From assembly GCA_963705155.1 (NCBI GenBank), contig CAVPJC010000014.1:1-64000 (forward strand): a DNA stretch of 64,000 nucleotides, written 5' to 3'. This DNA is from CAVPJC01 sp963705155 (GTDB taxonomy: Bacteria > Chloroflexota > Anaerolineae > Anaerolineales > UBA4823). Each line of letters begins with the position of its first letter. The first letter of the stretch is position 1. Shown piece after piece: positions 28,527-37,891 of this stretch. A program made the position numbers and the translations under genes. The notes under the pieces are model-generated. The model was not told the origin of the DNA, ran no database searches, and saw only the letters and a list, made by a program, of their open reading frames with translations.

Positions 28527-28556
28527 AAAACGAAACCCCTGCCGCGTGGGCAGGGG
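28527..28556 (-). terminator. intrinsic terminator of the cobalamin riboswitch
   Basis: On the minus strand CCCCTGCC-CACGC-GGCAGGGG (28536-28556) is followed directly by TTTCGTTTT (28527-28535). It lies between the cobalamin aptamer and the btuF start, so it is the likely expression platform. In the B12-bound state it should form and stop transcription. Confidence 0.85.
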
Positions 28557-28619
28557 AGAGGAAGTTTTTGAATTTGTTTTTTTGGCTTCCACCTCCTTTC
28601 CGCGAGGTGCGTGGAAAAC

Positions 28620-28760
28620 TGGATTGCTGGTGGGCGACCTGGCTTGGCAAAAATGCCATACAGTTGCGGGACAGCGCCAGACTAAGTCTGATTCTCAGAC
28701 CTTACTGGCTTCGCCTTTAAGCCCTCCCATCCGGGGGAAAGGGCACCATGATCCAATCTT
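28620..28760 (-). promoter_or_regulatory. cobalamin (AdoCbl-type) riboswitch aptamer
   Basis: On the minus strand the hallmark elements appear in order. First is GGTGCCCTTTCCCCCGG (28733-28748 region). Next is GGCGCTGTCCCGCAACTGTA (from 28678 down), which contains the nearly invariant CGCTGTCCCGCAACTGT core. Last is AGCCAGGTCGCCCACC (28629-28644), the B12 box. Spacing matches the Rfam cobalamin class as I know it. It lies upstream of btuFCD and is followed by an intrinsic terminator. It shows that the importer moves a corrinoid. Confidence 0.92.
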
Positions 28761-28922
28761 GCGACTTGATATTAATGTTCTAGCGAATGTTATTATATCA
28801 AAATAAACTCAACTGAGAGATCCTATCGATGTGCTAATGGTCAACAACCTGGTGGATAAATGTCATGAATACAGCATGTGGAGGATGAGGCCTGATTAAT
28901 TTGCGGTATAATTTTGCTGTCC

Positions 28923-28996
28923 GGGCGGATAGCTCAGTCGGTCAGAGCGCCTCTCTTACACAGAGGAGGTCGTAGGTTCGAGCCCTATTCCGCCCA
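28923..28996 (+). tRNA. tRNA-Val (anticodon TAC)
   Basis: The acceptor stem GGGCGGA pairs with TCCGCCC. The D-arm is GCTCAGTCGGTCAGAGC, the anticodon stem CCTCT/AGAGG encloses CTTACAC with anticodon TAC, and the T-arm is GTAGG/TTCGAGC/CCTAT. The discriminator base is A and CCA is not encoded. A TATAAT box lies at 28907-28912, 10 bases before the tRNA, but I see no good -35 box. A terminator follows directly. Confidence 0.95.
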
Positions 28997-29000
28997 CTCA

Positions 29001-29030
29001 AAACCCCCCACCTGTGGGGGTTTTTCGTTT
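29001..29030 (+). terminator. intrinsic terminator after tRNA-Val
   Basis: AAACCCCCCACCTGTGGGGG followed by TTTTTCGTTT forms a GC-rich hairpin (CCCCCAC/GTGGGGG) with a T-run, starting 5 bases after the tRNA. Confidence 0.88.
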
Positions 29031-29189
29031 GTGTTGGGCCATATATGGGGGTAAGGTCACTCTCTGACCCGGTTCTCAAGCAAATCGGGTGCAGATCGGG
29101 TGCAGTTGGAAAAAATGCATGGAAAAAGTGGAATTGATAGCCCGTAAACCCCCATATGTGGTTAATCGATGGACATTGAACCCCATATA

Positions 29190-30040
29190 TGGCGTATGGA
29201 CTCGCTGGAAGGCTTCCCTCGGGGACTTACCGACCCGGCCGCCAGCCGCATTTCAGCACCGACGTTATGGGCGGTATAGGTAAATCAGCCCTGGCCATCG
29301 AAGCCGCATATCTGTTACAGGAAAATGCGTTTTTCGAAAAAGTGATCTGGATAAGTACGGCTTCATCAGAGATGGAAAATGCGCTCAACTTGGAAGGTAT
29401 CATAAACGCAATTACCACGAAATTAGGCCTGCCTGAGATTACCGGCTGCCGTTGCCTGAGAAACTCAGTCGATTGCGTACCATCTTCCTTCACCGGCGGA
29501 TATTGGTTGTACAGGATAATCTGGATACAGCGGCTGCACCTCAGGGTCATGTTGTCGATTAGTTCCGGACCCTGTTAGGATATCGCCGGGCACTCCTGAC
29601 GAGCCGCAGGCGATTTTGGGGATTTGTTTTACCATCCATTTAACGGGATTTGACTTTACTCAGTACAGGGATTTTCTACTCTACGAGGCCGGTCAGCGCA
29701 ATATTAAACGTGTGACTGGTGCTTCGCATGAGGAACTAGGAAAGATCGCCACCCATACCGGAGGATCTCCTCTGCAATGAAACTGGTGGTAGGCCAACTC
29801 GATCATCTACGATTGGATGAAGTCCTGGAACTTCTTAAAAAGTCAAACCCATCCATCCGGATGTCGAGAAGGATAGATATACCAATTGTTACCGCTTCAT
29901 CTTCATGCCATCCTGGCTTCTGCTGTCGACCAATGGGCAGAAATTGTTGCTTGCCATGGCGCCCGGCAAAACTTTGCATGCCCGCTCGTACAGTGCTTTT
30001 AAGCCCGGTGTATGCTTAATGTACTGTTATTCAAACAAAT
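29190..30040 (+). pseudogene. decayed NB-ARC (STAND) ATPase
   Basis: Pieces of one NB-ARC/STAND protein are spread over all three frames with several stops. They include VMGGIGKSALAIEAAYLLQE (Walker A GGIGKS), FEKVIWISTASSEMENALNL, DNLDTAAAPQGHVVD (Walker B end), LLTSRRRF, FLYEAGQRN-like and ERVTGASHEELGKIATHTGG-like segments, SPLAMKLVVGQLDHLRLDEV and LEELKKS-like helices. Both ends are missing: there is no recognisable effector domain before it and no sensor repeats after it. A plausible origin is an AfsR-like or phage-defence-type STAND gene. The number of breaks within 850 bases, higher than in neighbouring operons, suggests true decay. The short tandem repeat ATCGGGTGCAG lies just upstream at about 29083-29104. 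Confidence 0.68.
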
Positions 30041-30246
30041 ATTGTGCCATCTATCTGCCTACGGAAAGGATGAAGTGGGCCTAAATTATTGTGATTTTTG
30101 GTTCAACCTAATCCTGTAATTGACAATTTGTAGGCGGATCCAGATAAGAAGCGCAGCAAAATCGCTCTTCTCCTACTGGAGCGCAGGTCAAATTGTTCTC
30201 ATTGGCTTAACTGTGGAAAACTCAAGCGAATGATCAGAACAAGCCT

Positions 30247-30753
30247 CTACCTTGCCATGGGGAAGTTAATCTCGTAGCGGTTTCCTTGTCCATCGCCAAT
30301 TCTGAAAATCCCATCGAGCACCTTTACTAATATTGCAACAAGCTCTAAATTCTGTGTTCCCAGGTGAGCTGGCAAAGCGTCGCCATTGTCCCTTACAATG
30401 AGGATGATCGACTCTCGCTTACTGAACAAGCTGACATACACGCTGCCATTACGGTTACACGTGAAGGCGTATATTAATATCGTCATGAATAAAAAGTAAA
30501 TAATCATATAACAGTGAAATGCTTGATCGCCTGTTAGATAAGTCTCTTGGATGTTCAGTCGGAGAGTAACCGAGTTTGGATTGATGCTTTCTAACTGGAG
30601 GATGTACTGAAAGATCAAGTTCGTGAAAGCTGCAAGAAGCGCGGTGTATGTGTTTGATGATCGCTGGAGAATTTGAGTAGTCACAGTATCTCTTGGATTT
30701 AACATACCCGCCAGCGGAGGGTTTGCTTGGCGGGCGATTTCCCCGCCAAGCAA
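30247..30753 (-). pseudogene. relic of a histidine kinase ATPase domain
   Basis: The C-terminal part reads GSVYVSLFSKRESIILIVRD, NGDALP, then NLELVAILVKVLDGIFRIGD and GQGNRYEINFP. This matches the G1/G2 region of HWE/HisKA_2-type kinases (IRDNGVGLP ... LGLQLV ... LGG ... GTxFxIxFP). The upstream helix (FQYILQLESINPNSVTLRLN) fits the same family. The N-box where the conserved Asn should be reads as a hydrophobic stretch (IIYFLFMTILIYAFT), and the rest of the kinase is absent. It is therefore a broken fragment rather than a working gene. Confidence 0.5.
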
Positions 30754-30806
30754 ACCGCCTGGAGATCCCCCAGATCCAGAGCGGTCTCGAAATCCGCTCT
30801 GGATCT
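30720..30806. repeat. two adjacent perfect palindromic hairpins
   Basis: The first is a 15-bp perfect inverted repeat GGTTTGCTTGGCGGG (30720-30734) with its complement (30742-30756). The second is a 13-bp perfect inverted repeat AGATCCAGAGCGG (30772-30784) with its complement (30794-30806). They lie just after the stop of the surface-protein gene. The second is followed on the plus side by an AT-rich ATTTATTTGATTT. They may be terminators for this convergent junction or small repeated palindromes; I cannot decide. Confidence 0.6.
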
Positions 30807-30817
30807 ATTTATTTGAT

Positions 30818-33800
30818 TTACCGGCTAAAGCCAACCAACTTCAGGCTACCGTAGAAGTCTCCGTCGTTAAGCGGTTGTGAGCACGATGTGTGGAACTGGA
30901 CGGATGAAAGCAGCGTGCTTTGCGTGCTATCGCTGTACAGGAAGAGGGTCGTATTAGTATCAAACGTGGACAGGCCTACGCTGGTTGCGCTCATCACGAA
31001 CGGATCAAGAAGGTAAACCAGTCCTTGGAACAAGATGTTGGTTTTGCCCGTCGGGACGGCTCTGATCCATACCTGAGTGGCTGGCGCTGGGTCGCCGGAT
31101 ACGATCACCTTGCTTGCATCCTGCATGTTGCAGTTGGTCGTGCAGTTATAGCTGGTGCTGTCCCCACCGTTTGCATCCAAGAACATCATCGTCAGTGTCT
31201 TAGCGCGGCCGCTACCAGGGGCAGTGGCGCAGAAGTTGCCGCCTACTGGGGTTTCTGATGGGACGAACACAACACTGCAATGGCTTCCGAATGTTGCATT
31301 GACGATGTAGGTCGACTGATCTGTGCTGGCATTATTCTGAAACTCTAGCGTGAACAAGCGGGTCTTACCGGGGTAAATGTCTCTTCTTATTTATGTCGGT
31401 TGTTAGTTCAGCGCTGGAGAGCGTGATACCCCCGGCAGCCCACGATCGGTCAACATCGTAGATGACATCGCCGTAAAACTTCACTTTCATCAACTTGCCG
31501 TTGGCTTGCGTCCAGTTAATCGCTAAGCCCGTCAGTGTCACCTTGGTCTGTCGATTATTTGTGAGCGGCCCAGCATCCACTTCTGATCCTTAATCGTCAC
31601 TGCTCCTCCACTGACGGAGCAGACCTGTGGGCCGCTGACACACGGCACGGTTATCACGGCGTTGCTTCCACCTTCGGTGGCGAGTTATGAACTTCACCCA
31701 CACTAACGGTACCGAAGCCGCTCGATCCAAAGGCCAGATCGCTAATTGTAACCTCATAGGAGTTGGTAAAATTCCAGCCTACATAGGGCGAGCCATCCGG
31801 CAAAGAGTATTCCGTGCTATTTACTGTGGGTGGTGAAATCAACCAGTAGATTGGTGCCTCCACCACTGCAGTTGCCGCCTACGCAAAAGCCCGTATTGTT
31901 CAGATCTCTTGGCTATGGAGGTATTTGCAGCCAGGACCCAGGCGGCTTGGCCAAGAGTAACCCTGCCCTCGCCGCCAGTTACACCCAAACTTGCGTAGCC
32001 AGATGGTGTGCCAGATCTTGTTGAGATGTAGTCAACCAGGATATCGAGAACCACTCTGCTACTGGCATCCTTGAAGATGAACTGGGCTTTGTCGCTGCCC
32101 ACAAGATCACCGAACCTATGATGTCGCCTTACCCACGCGGGTTATCCCGTAACTGTTATCATTGAGCGCAGGGGTTTGGTCGTAACGCAAATGGACATCC
32201 CCGTTGGCATATACGCCCCAGTAGAGCGTGCCAACCGGGATCGGAAGTCCTGTGGTTCCATCCGGTGGACAGAAATCCTGGTAATTTACCAGCCCGAAGT
32301 CGATGGATAGATCCTGGCCTCCAGTGGGCAAGGGGCTAGTTGGAGCCGCTGAGGGATTCGTATTGCTGTCCACAAGCCGGTCATTGCCGACTTGTACCAA
32401 TGTCAGCTTCTTCCCATCTGGCATTACCGCTTCAATCTAATATGAACCGCACGGTACGACAAACTGGTAGTAGCCACCATTGGCGGTTATTACCGTAATT
32501 GGATTGCCATTTGCATCCAGCTCCGAATTACCACTGGAATCAGAAGACTTAAACACTACACCGTCTATGCCACTATTATTCGCATCCTGTAAGCCATTAA
32601 GGTTTGCGTCGTACCAGAGCGCTATTGTCGAGGGTAACCCGGCACGCTGGCTCTTCAAAGCGGAAATCGTTGTTGGGGTCATTCGGGTGGTTGCTTTCCA
32701 GTGGTGGATTGTATGACGTTGGCGGGATAGGCACATTTCAGCTTCCCAGGTCGGGATCGCTGGTATCCACACTGACGATATACAGGGTCATGGTTGTGGG
32801 ATCGCCTGCCAGTGCCACTTCCAAACCGGTGAACTGTAGAAAGCCGATAGCATCAGTCTGCCTGGTGGCGATTGCCGGACCATCCACCACGCCATCACCT
32901 TAAAGTCTCTGAACAGGTTCACGGTGATGTCTGCTAGTCCCTGGCCGGTGCTCAGACACAGCACATTGTCACCTAAACGGCCAAGGTACGTAAATCCCCA
33001 TATCTTCATTCGGGTCGTTGGCTGTCAGGTGAATATTAGTGATACGAGCAGTTGCCGGATCAGGATCAGAAGTCGCCCACATCACTCCCCTGATAAGGCG
33101 GGCTGATGCTCCAGCCGACTGGGATATTGCCGAACTGAATGCAGTAATCGCCGGCAGGTAAGTTGGCGAAGATGTAGTAGCCATCACCAAAGCCAGCCGG
33201 GCCGGAACCTGTGGTATTCATAGCCATCCAGGCGCCGGTACATGTCGCGTTGTTAAAATAGGTGAGCCGTCACTCCATTGTAGCCCGGCTTGTTAGCATC
33301 CTGCTGTCCATTCTGGTTTTAGTCATACCAAACCCGGTCGCCCAGCGTGAATACCGAGCATGGCACAGTCATGTTGACCGTCCAGCTATCCGAGCCTTTC
33401 AGTGAATGTGTAGTTTGTCGTAAACTCAGCAATGTTGGTGAACTCGGGTGTTCCGCAAACTTGGTATCGGCCAACTGACAGGCTATAATCAAATGTCTTA
33501 TCCGTATAACCAACGCAGACTGTGCCCAGGGATCCACGCCTTATTATCTATTACACTGACACATTCGTCTACTCACGCTTGAGCCAGCCAGGGTAACAGG
33601 TATGGTAGTACTACCTCCCAATAGGCTGCCTGCCAGGTAAACAGATGCAGTGTTATTTGAGCTGGCATAGAGCTGAACCGATGCCGGATAGTCGCAAAAG
33701 TTTGCCAACGATCCTGCGGGTAATGTATAGGGGAAGGAGAGCGGGCAGGAAATGGTTGCCGAAGTGCCATCACTGAGCATATCCTGCAGGCCTGTGATCA

Positions 33801-34110
33801 CGACATCGCTACCCGAAACGTTTACAAAACTGATATTCCCGGTTACCGTCCATCTGGTAACACCAGAAGGTGTGAGTGTTACTGTGTAATTTACCGAGAT
33901 TGTCTCTCCGGTAGCGAGAGTAAGGTTGGTCTTATCGCCTGCTTTGTCGATCGTCCAGGCCCAATTTGTGATGGTTGTGCCGATGGCGGTCTTCTTTAAA
34001 AAAGTATCGGCCCGCTGGCTGAGTGAGCAGGCGTGAAACCAGCAGCCAGGAACATGCCGAAGAGCAGCACGGCTACGGTTAAAAATACGACGGTTTTATA
34101 TGACGTTCAT
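30818..34110 (-). CDS. large surface protein with SdrD-type B domains, multiply frameshifted
   Basis: The start at about 34110 follows GGGAGGAACA. It leads, after an early frame change, into a secretion signal with the hydrophobic run VVFLTVAVLLFGMFLAAGF. Repeated SdrD/Cna-B-like modules carry Ca-binding signatures: LGDRVWYD...NQNGQQDANKPG near 33330-33280, and LWYDANLNGLQDANNSGIDG near 32590, followed by GYYQFVVPCGSY. Others read WGFTYLGRLGDNVLCL, DGYYIFANLPAGDYCIQFG, PTGGQDLSIDFGLVNYQDFC and GTLYWGVYANGDVHLRYDQT. The last 180 residues (FTLEFQNNASTDQSTYIVNA to LKLVGFSR) look like a beta-rich end domain. No LPXTG sorting motif is visible. At least ten frame changes are needed, so it may be dead or badly sequenced. 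It probably served as an extracellular or cell-surface structural protein. Confidence 0.62.
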
Positions 34111-34705
34111 TGTTCCTCCCATTTAGTTGTTTCTTGATACCCAGAAATTGGGTTCTCCGCTCCCGCCGCGACTTCCGAAGGTATTGACAATCGTTTATAA
34201 AAATTGATAATGCGCCTCCTCCCAATCGAAAATCGATTTTTTGATGTATCACCGGTGCATACCATCGTTGGCCACGGCTTGTAAGCCCTAAAAATAGTGT
34301 AAAGAATCTGCGTGCGATATGCCTGCCAAGGGAGCGGTCAATTCGTGTGCAGATAGGCCGTCTCCTGGTGGAAGGAGATGGAGACTACCGGGAGGTGTTA
34401 TCTTTGGGAGCGGCAAAACAGATAACAATGTCCCAATTGTCACCAACCACCCACCATTCTTCTCTTTCTATGTGATGGTTCTCCCCTCTCTCCCCTTCCT
34501 CGGTTGTTATTTTTTATCCTTTTACTCCTATCTTTGTTAGATGGGGATGTTCATGTATATAAGCGGTAGAATTAGATCTGGTCTCTGATCCGTTTAGGTC
34601 TGGATAGGTGTGGTAGGTAATGGGATAAACATAAATATCACAAATATCAACGGCACCGGTATCTATTCCATTCTCACGATCGATATTCTGTAATAAAAGG
34701 GTGGC
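34111..34705. other. long intergenic region between divergent genes
   Basis: About 595 bases lie between the divergent surface-protein and AfsR-like genes. I see no protein with family features and no RNA. The part at 34440-34545 is T/C-rich. The region should hold both promoters, but I found no -35/-10 pair that I would defend. Confidence 0.4.
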
Positions 34706-37700
34706 ATGCCTGGTTTGAAGTTGTATCTGTTCGGAGCGCCCGCCTCGAGCGTGGCGACGAGATCCTGAGCATTGGGCGGAGTAAGTCTCTCGCTTTATTG
34801 ACTTACCTGGCTGTCACAAATGAACCGACGCGCGAAAAGATCATGACTTTAATGTGGCCTGAATTTGACACCGCGCTGGTCGCTGAAACTGCGCCGCGAC
34901 TGGCAGTACTCAACAAAGTGCTGGGTTCAGGTGTACTGAATATCCAGGAGGACTTATTACAACTATCGAATGTACCGGATTTCTGGTTGGACGTGGCGCG
35001 GTTTCGCCAGTTGTTAAGAGCAGCGATAAATCACACCCACACATCTGTGGAAGGTGTGCCTGCCTGCATCGATGTGTTATCCAAGCGGTTGAGCTGTACC
35101 GGGCAGATTTTTTGGAGGGGTTCACCCTGCCTGATAGCCCCGAGTTTGACGAATGGCAGTTCTTCGAGACTGAAATTTACGCAGAGGGCTGGTAAGCATG
35201 TTGCAGCTATTAGTAAAAGTGTACAGCATGCTGTGCGAATACCAACGGGCGATTGAATACGCCCATCGATGGTTAGCGATAGAACCATGGAACGAGACCG
35301 CTCACCGTGAGTTGATGAAGTTGTACGCCTGGAGTAAAAATCAAAGCTGCCGTCTGGCGCGAATATCGCCAGTGTGCCCAGAAAATTCAGCGGAGTTTAA
35401 ACAATAACGTAACTCAGAGACTTAAGCCTTATATGAAGATATTCGAACACGACGGTTCATTCGCCAACCATGCGCCGATCCGGCACTGAACAATATCGTA
35501 ACGTATGCAACCCCACCCCAGATGCAAAGCTTTATATCCCCCGTCTCTCCGCATAATTTGCCATTGGAAACAACGCCGTTCATTGGTCGTACCGATGAGC
35601 TTACAGAGATCGTTGACTGTTGCAGAGCAAGCGAGCATGCCGCCTGCTGACACTGTTGGACTGGAGGGATAGGCAAGAGCAGGTTGGCCTTACGCGTCGC
35701 TGATGCTCAATTGGATTACTTCCCCAATGGCGTATTTTTTATCCATCTCGCGACAGTGAGTTCGCCCGATCTGATCGCCCCGACGATTGGTGAAGCTCTG
35801 GGCCTGTCTTTTTAGAGTACACCCAAATGTCGAGATGCAGTTACTAAACTACCTTGAGGCGAACAGGCGCTTTTGGTTTTGGATAATCTGGATCATCTTA
35901 TAGAAGTTACCGATCTGATTGCAAGGATCTTGGAGAGGGCGCCAAAATTAAGCTTCTCACCACCTCGCGTGAACGGCTGAATATGTATGCTGAATGGGTT
36001 CGTGAGCTGGGGGGGTTGCCATATCCTGCCAAGATGGGTGAATTGGATGAGAAGCCAAGTGAAGCAACAGACTATCCGGCGGTTCAGCTATTTTTAGAGC
36101 GTGCGTGGCGCGTCCGCTCTGATTATATTCCGTCAGCTGGCGATTTGCCCGCCATAATACGCCTCTGTCAGCTTTTTGATGGTGCTCCGCTGGGGCTAGA
36201 GTTGGCTGCTGCCGGGTTAAGGGTAATGCCATGTAGCGAGATTGTACACAGATCGAAAAGGATATTAATTTCTTATCTTCATCATTGCGTGATGTGCCAG
36301 TGCGGCATCGCAGTCTTAGAAACTCGTTTGATTATTCTTGGGATCTGCTGTCTCCTCAGGAGCGGGGTGTACTTAGTAAGCTAGCGGTTTTCCAGGGCGG
36401 CTTTGAACGTGATGCGGCTTTGCAGGTCGTAGATGCGCCTCTGCCTATATTAGCTTCGTTGGTCGATAAATCTATGCTGAAGAGCGACCCCGCGGTACTT
36501 ATTCTGCATGGCTTGTTGCAGAATTATGCGTTAAGAAAGGCTTGCCGAGCAATCAGAGGAAGCTGCGCCAAGTTCGCGATAAGCATTGCAGCTATTATTG
36601 CAGTTATCTAAAAGACCAAAGAGTACTTAATTCATGAGCCTAATCAACATTTCGTACAGGCATTCATTGCGGCAGATATCGACAACATCCGCTTAGCGTG
36701 GCAATGGGCAGTTGCACAGGCTTGGATTGCTGAGTTGGGCGCTTTGCTAGAGAGCCTGCATTTGTTTTATTTCAGCCGCAGTTGGTATAATGAAGCGGAC
36801 GAGCTTTACGCTACAGCTGGTGAAATGCGTCAAGTCAATGAAAATTGATAATCTGCTCTGGGAGAGGATAAATTGCTTACGCTGAGCAGGTTGTTATCCT
36901 GCCAGGGGCGTTTTGCGTACCGCTTGGAAAGGGGCAATCAGCATCTGATCTGATCTGTGAGAGCCTGGCGATAATCCGGGCTCTGCCATGCGGGCTGCGA
37001 AACAGCATTTCCACTCTACCAGTTGAGTGAGCTAGCTTGCGGAGATGGTAATTTTCCGGAAGCGGAACGTCTGTGCTTGGAGAGCCTTGACCTCTATCGA
37101 CATGATGAGGATTTGTGGGGTATGGCGCAACCTCAATCACCTCGGAATCCTGGCAGGTATGCAGGGTAGGTTTGCTCAAGCGGAGGAGCGGCTCCAGCAG
37201 GCTCTCGATCTTTATCGTGAAAGCGGTGATGCGTATGGGATTGCTAATGTGCTCAATGATCTCGGCATCGTGCTGGATGGGATGGGCATGGGTGAAAAAG
37301 CCTGGCAGTTATACCAGGAAGGGCTGGCTATTCGCCGGCACATTAACCAGCCGACAGGTATCGGAGCCTCATTGAATAATATGGGGTATTTTGCGTATCT
37401 GCATGGGGAATATCAGGAAGCTGAACGGCTCCTGAAAGATACCCTGATGATTCAGCGAGATATTGGGGGATCGGTTTGGCACCGCGCTCGTGTCTAAATA
37501 ACCTGGGGCTGGTCATGGGCGCCTTAGGTGATATCGACAAGGGGCACGCCAACACTATCCCGAGGCATTGTTGCTTGCGCTGAAGATCGATGCAATGCCC
37601 CTGGCTCTGGAAATCATGGCGGGTATGGCAAAACTGCTCACAAAGGGCGATGCGCTCAAACAGCAGCAAGCTGCCGAGTTATTTGCATTTGTGTTGCAGC

Positions 37701-37840
37701 ATCCTGCCAGTGATAAGCCAAACCACGATCAGGCTGATGCTGGTCTGGTAGATCTTGCGGCAATACTTGCGCCACAGACGCTGGCAGAAGCACGATACGC
37801 GCTTCTGCTTCTGACATGGCAGAGATGCAGCAGATAGAAG
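34706..37840 (+). pseudogene. AfsR/SARP-like regulator (BTAD + NB-ARC + TPR), multiply broken
   Basis: ATG at 34706 begins MPGLKLYLFGAP. After a one-base shift it reads RLERGDEILSIGRSKSLALL, a winged-helix-like N-terminus. The BTAD module follows: YQRAIEYAHRWLAIEPWNET and AHRELMKLYAWS. Then comes an NB-ARC ATPase: NLPLETTPFIGRTDELTEI near 35560, LDNLDHLIEVTDLIARIL near 35880, LLTTSRERLNMYAEWVREL and LPAIIRLCQLFDGAPLGLEL. After it come RHRSLRNSFDYSWDLLSPQE, and TPR repeats (37045-37840: LNHLGILAGMQGRFAQAEER, LNDLGIVLDGMGMGEKAWQL, NNMGYFAYLHGEYQEAERLL). The order matches large ATP-dependent regulators of the AfsR/LAL type. The Walker A region near 35660 is damaged. At least nine frame changes or stops are present, so the gene is probably not functional as shown. 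Confidence 0.75.
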
Positions 37841-37891
37841 AATTCTTTTGCCTCTAAGCCGCTATCGGAGTTTTTGGCTGAATGAGCTGGT

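Noticed and set aside
28923..29110. Attachment site of a mobile island at the tRNA-Val 3' end
   Set aside because: No integrase gene and no second copy of the tRNA end were found in the window; only a short tandem ATCGGGTGCAG repeat is present.
29190..30040. Working anti-phage NB-ARC (Avs-like) defence gene
   Set aside because: Only the core ATPase part is recognisable, in several frames with stops. No effector or sensor domain is visible.
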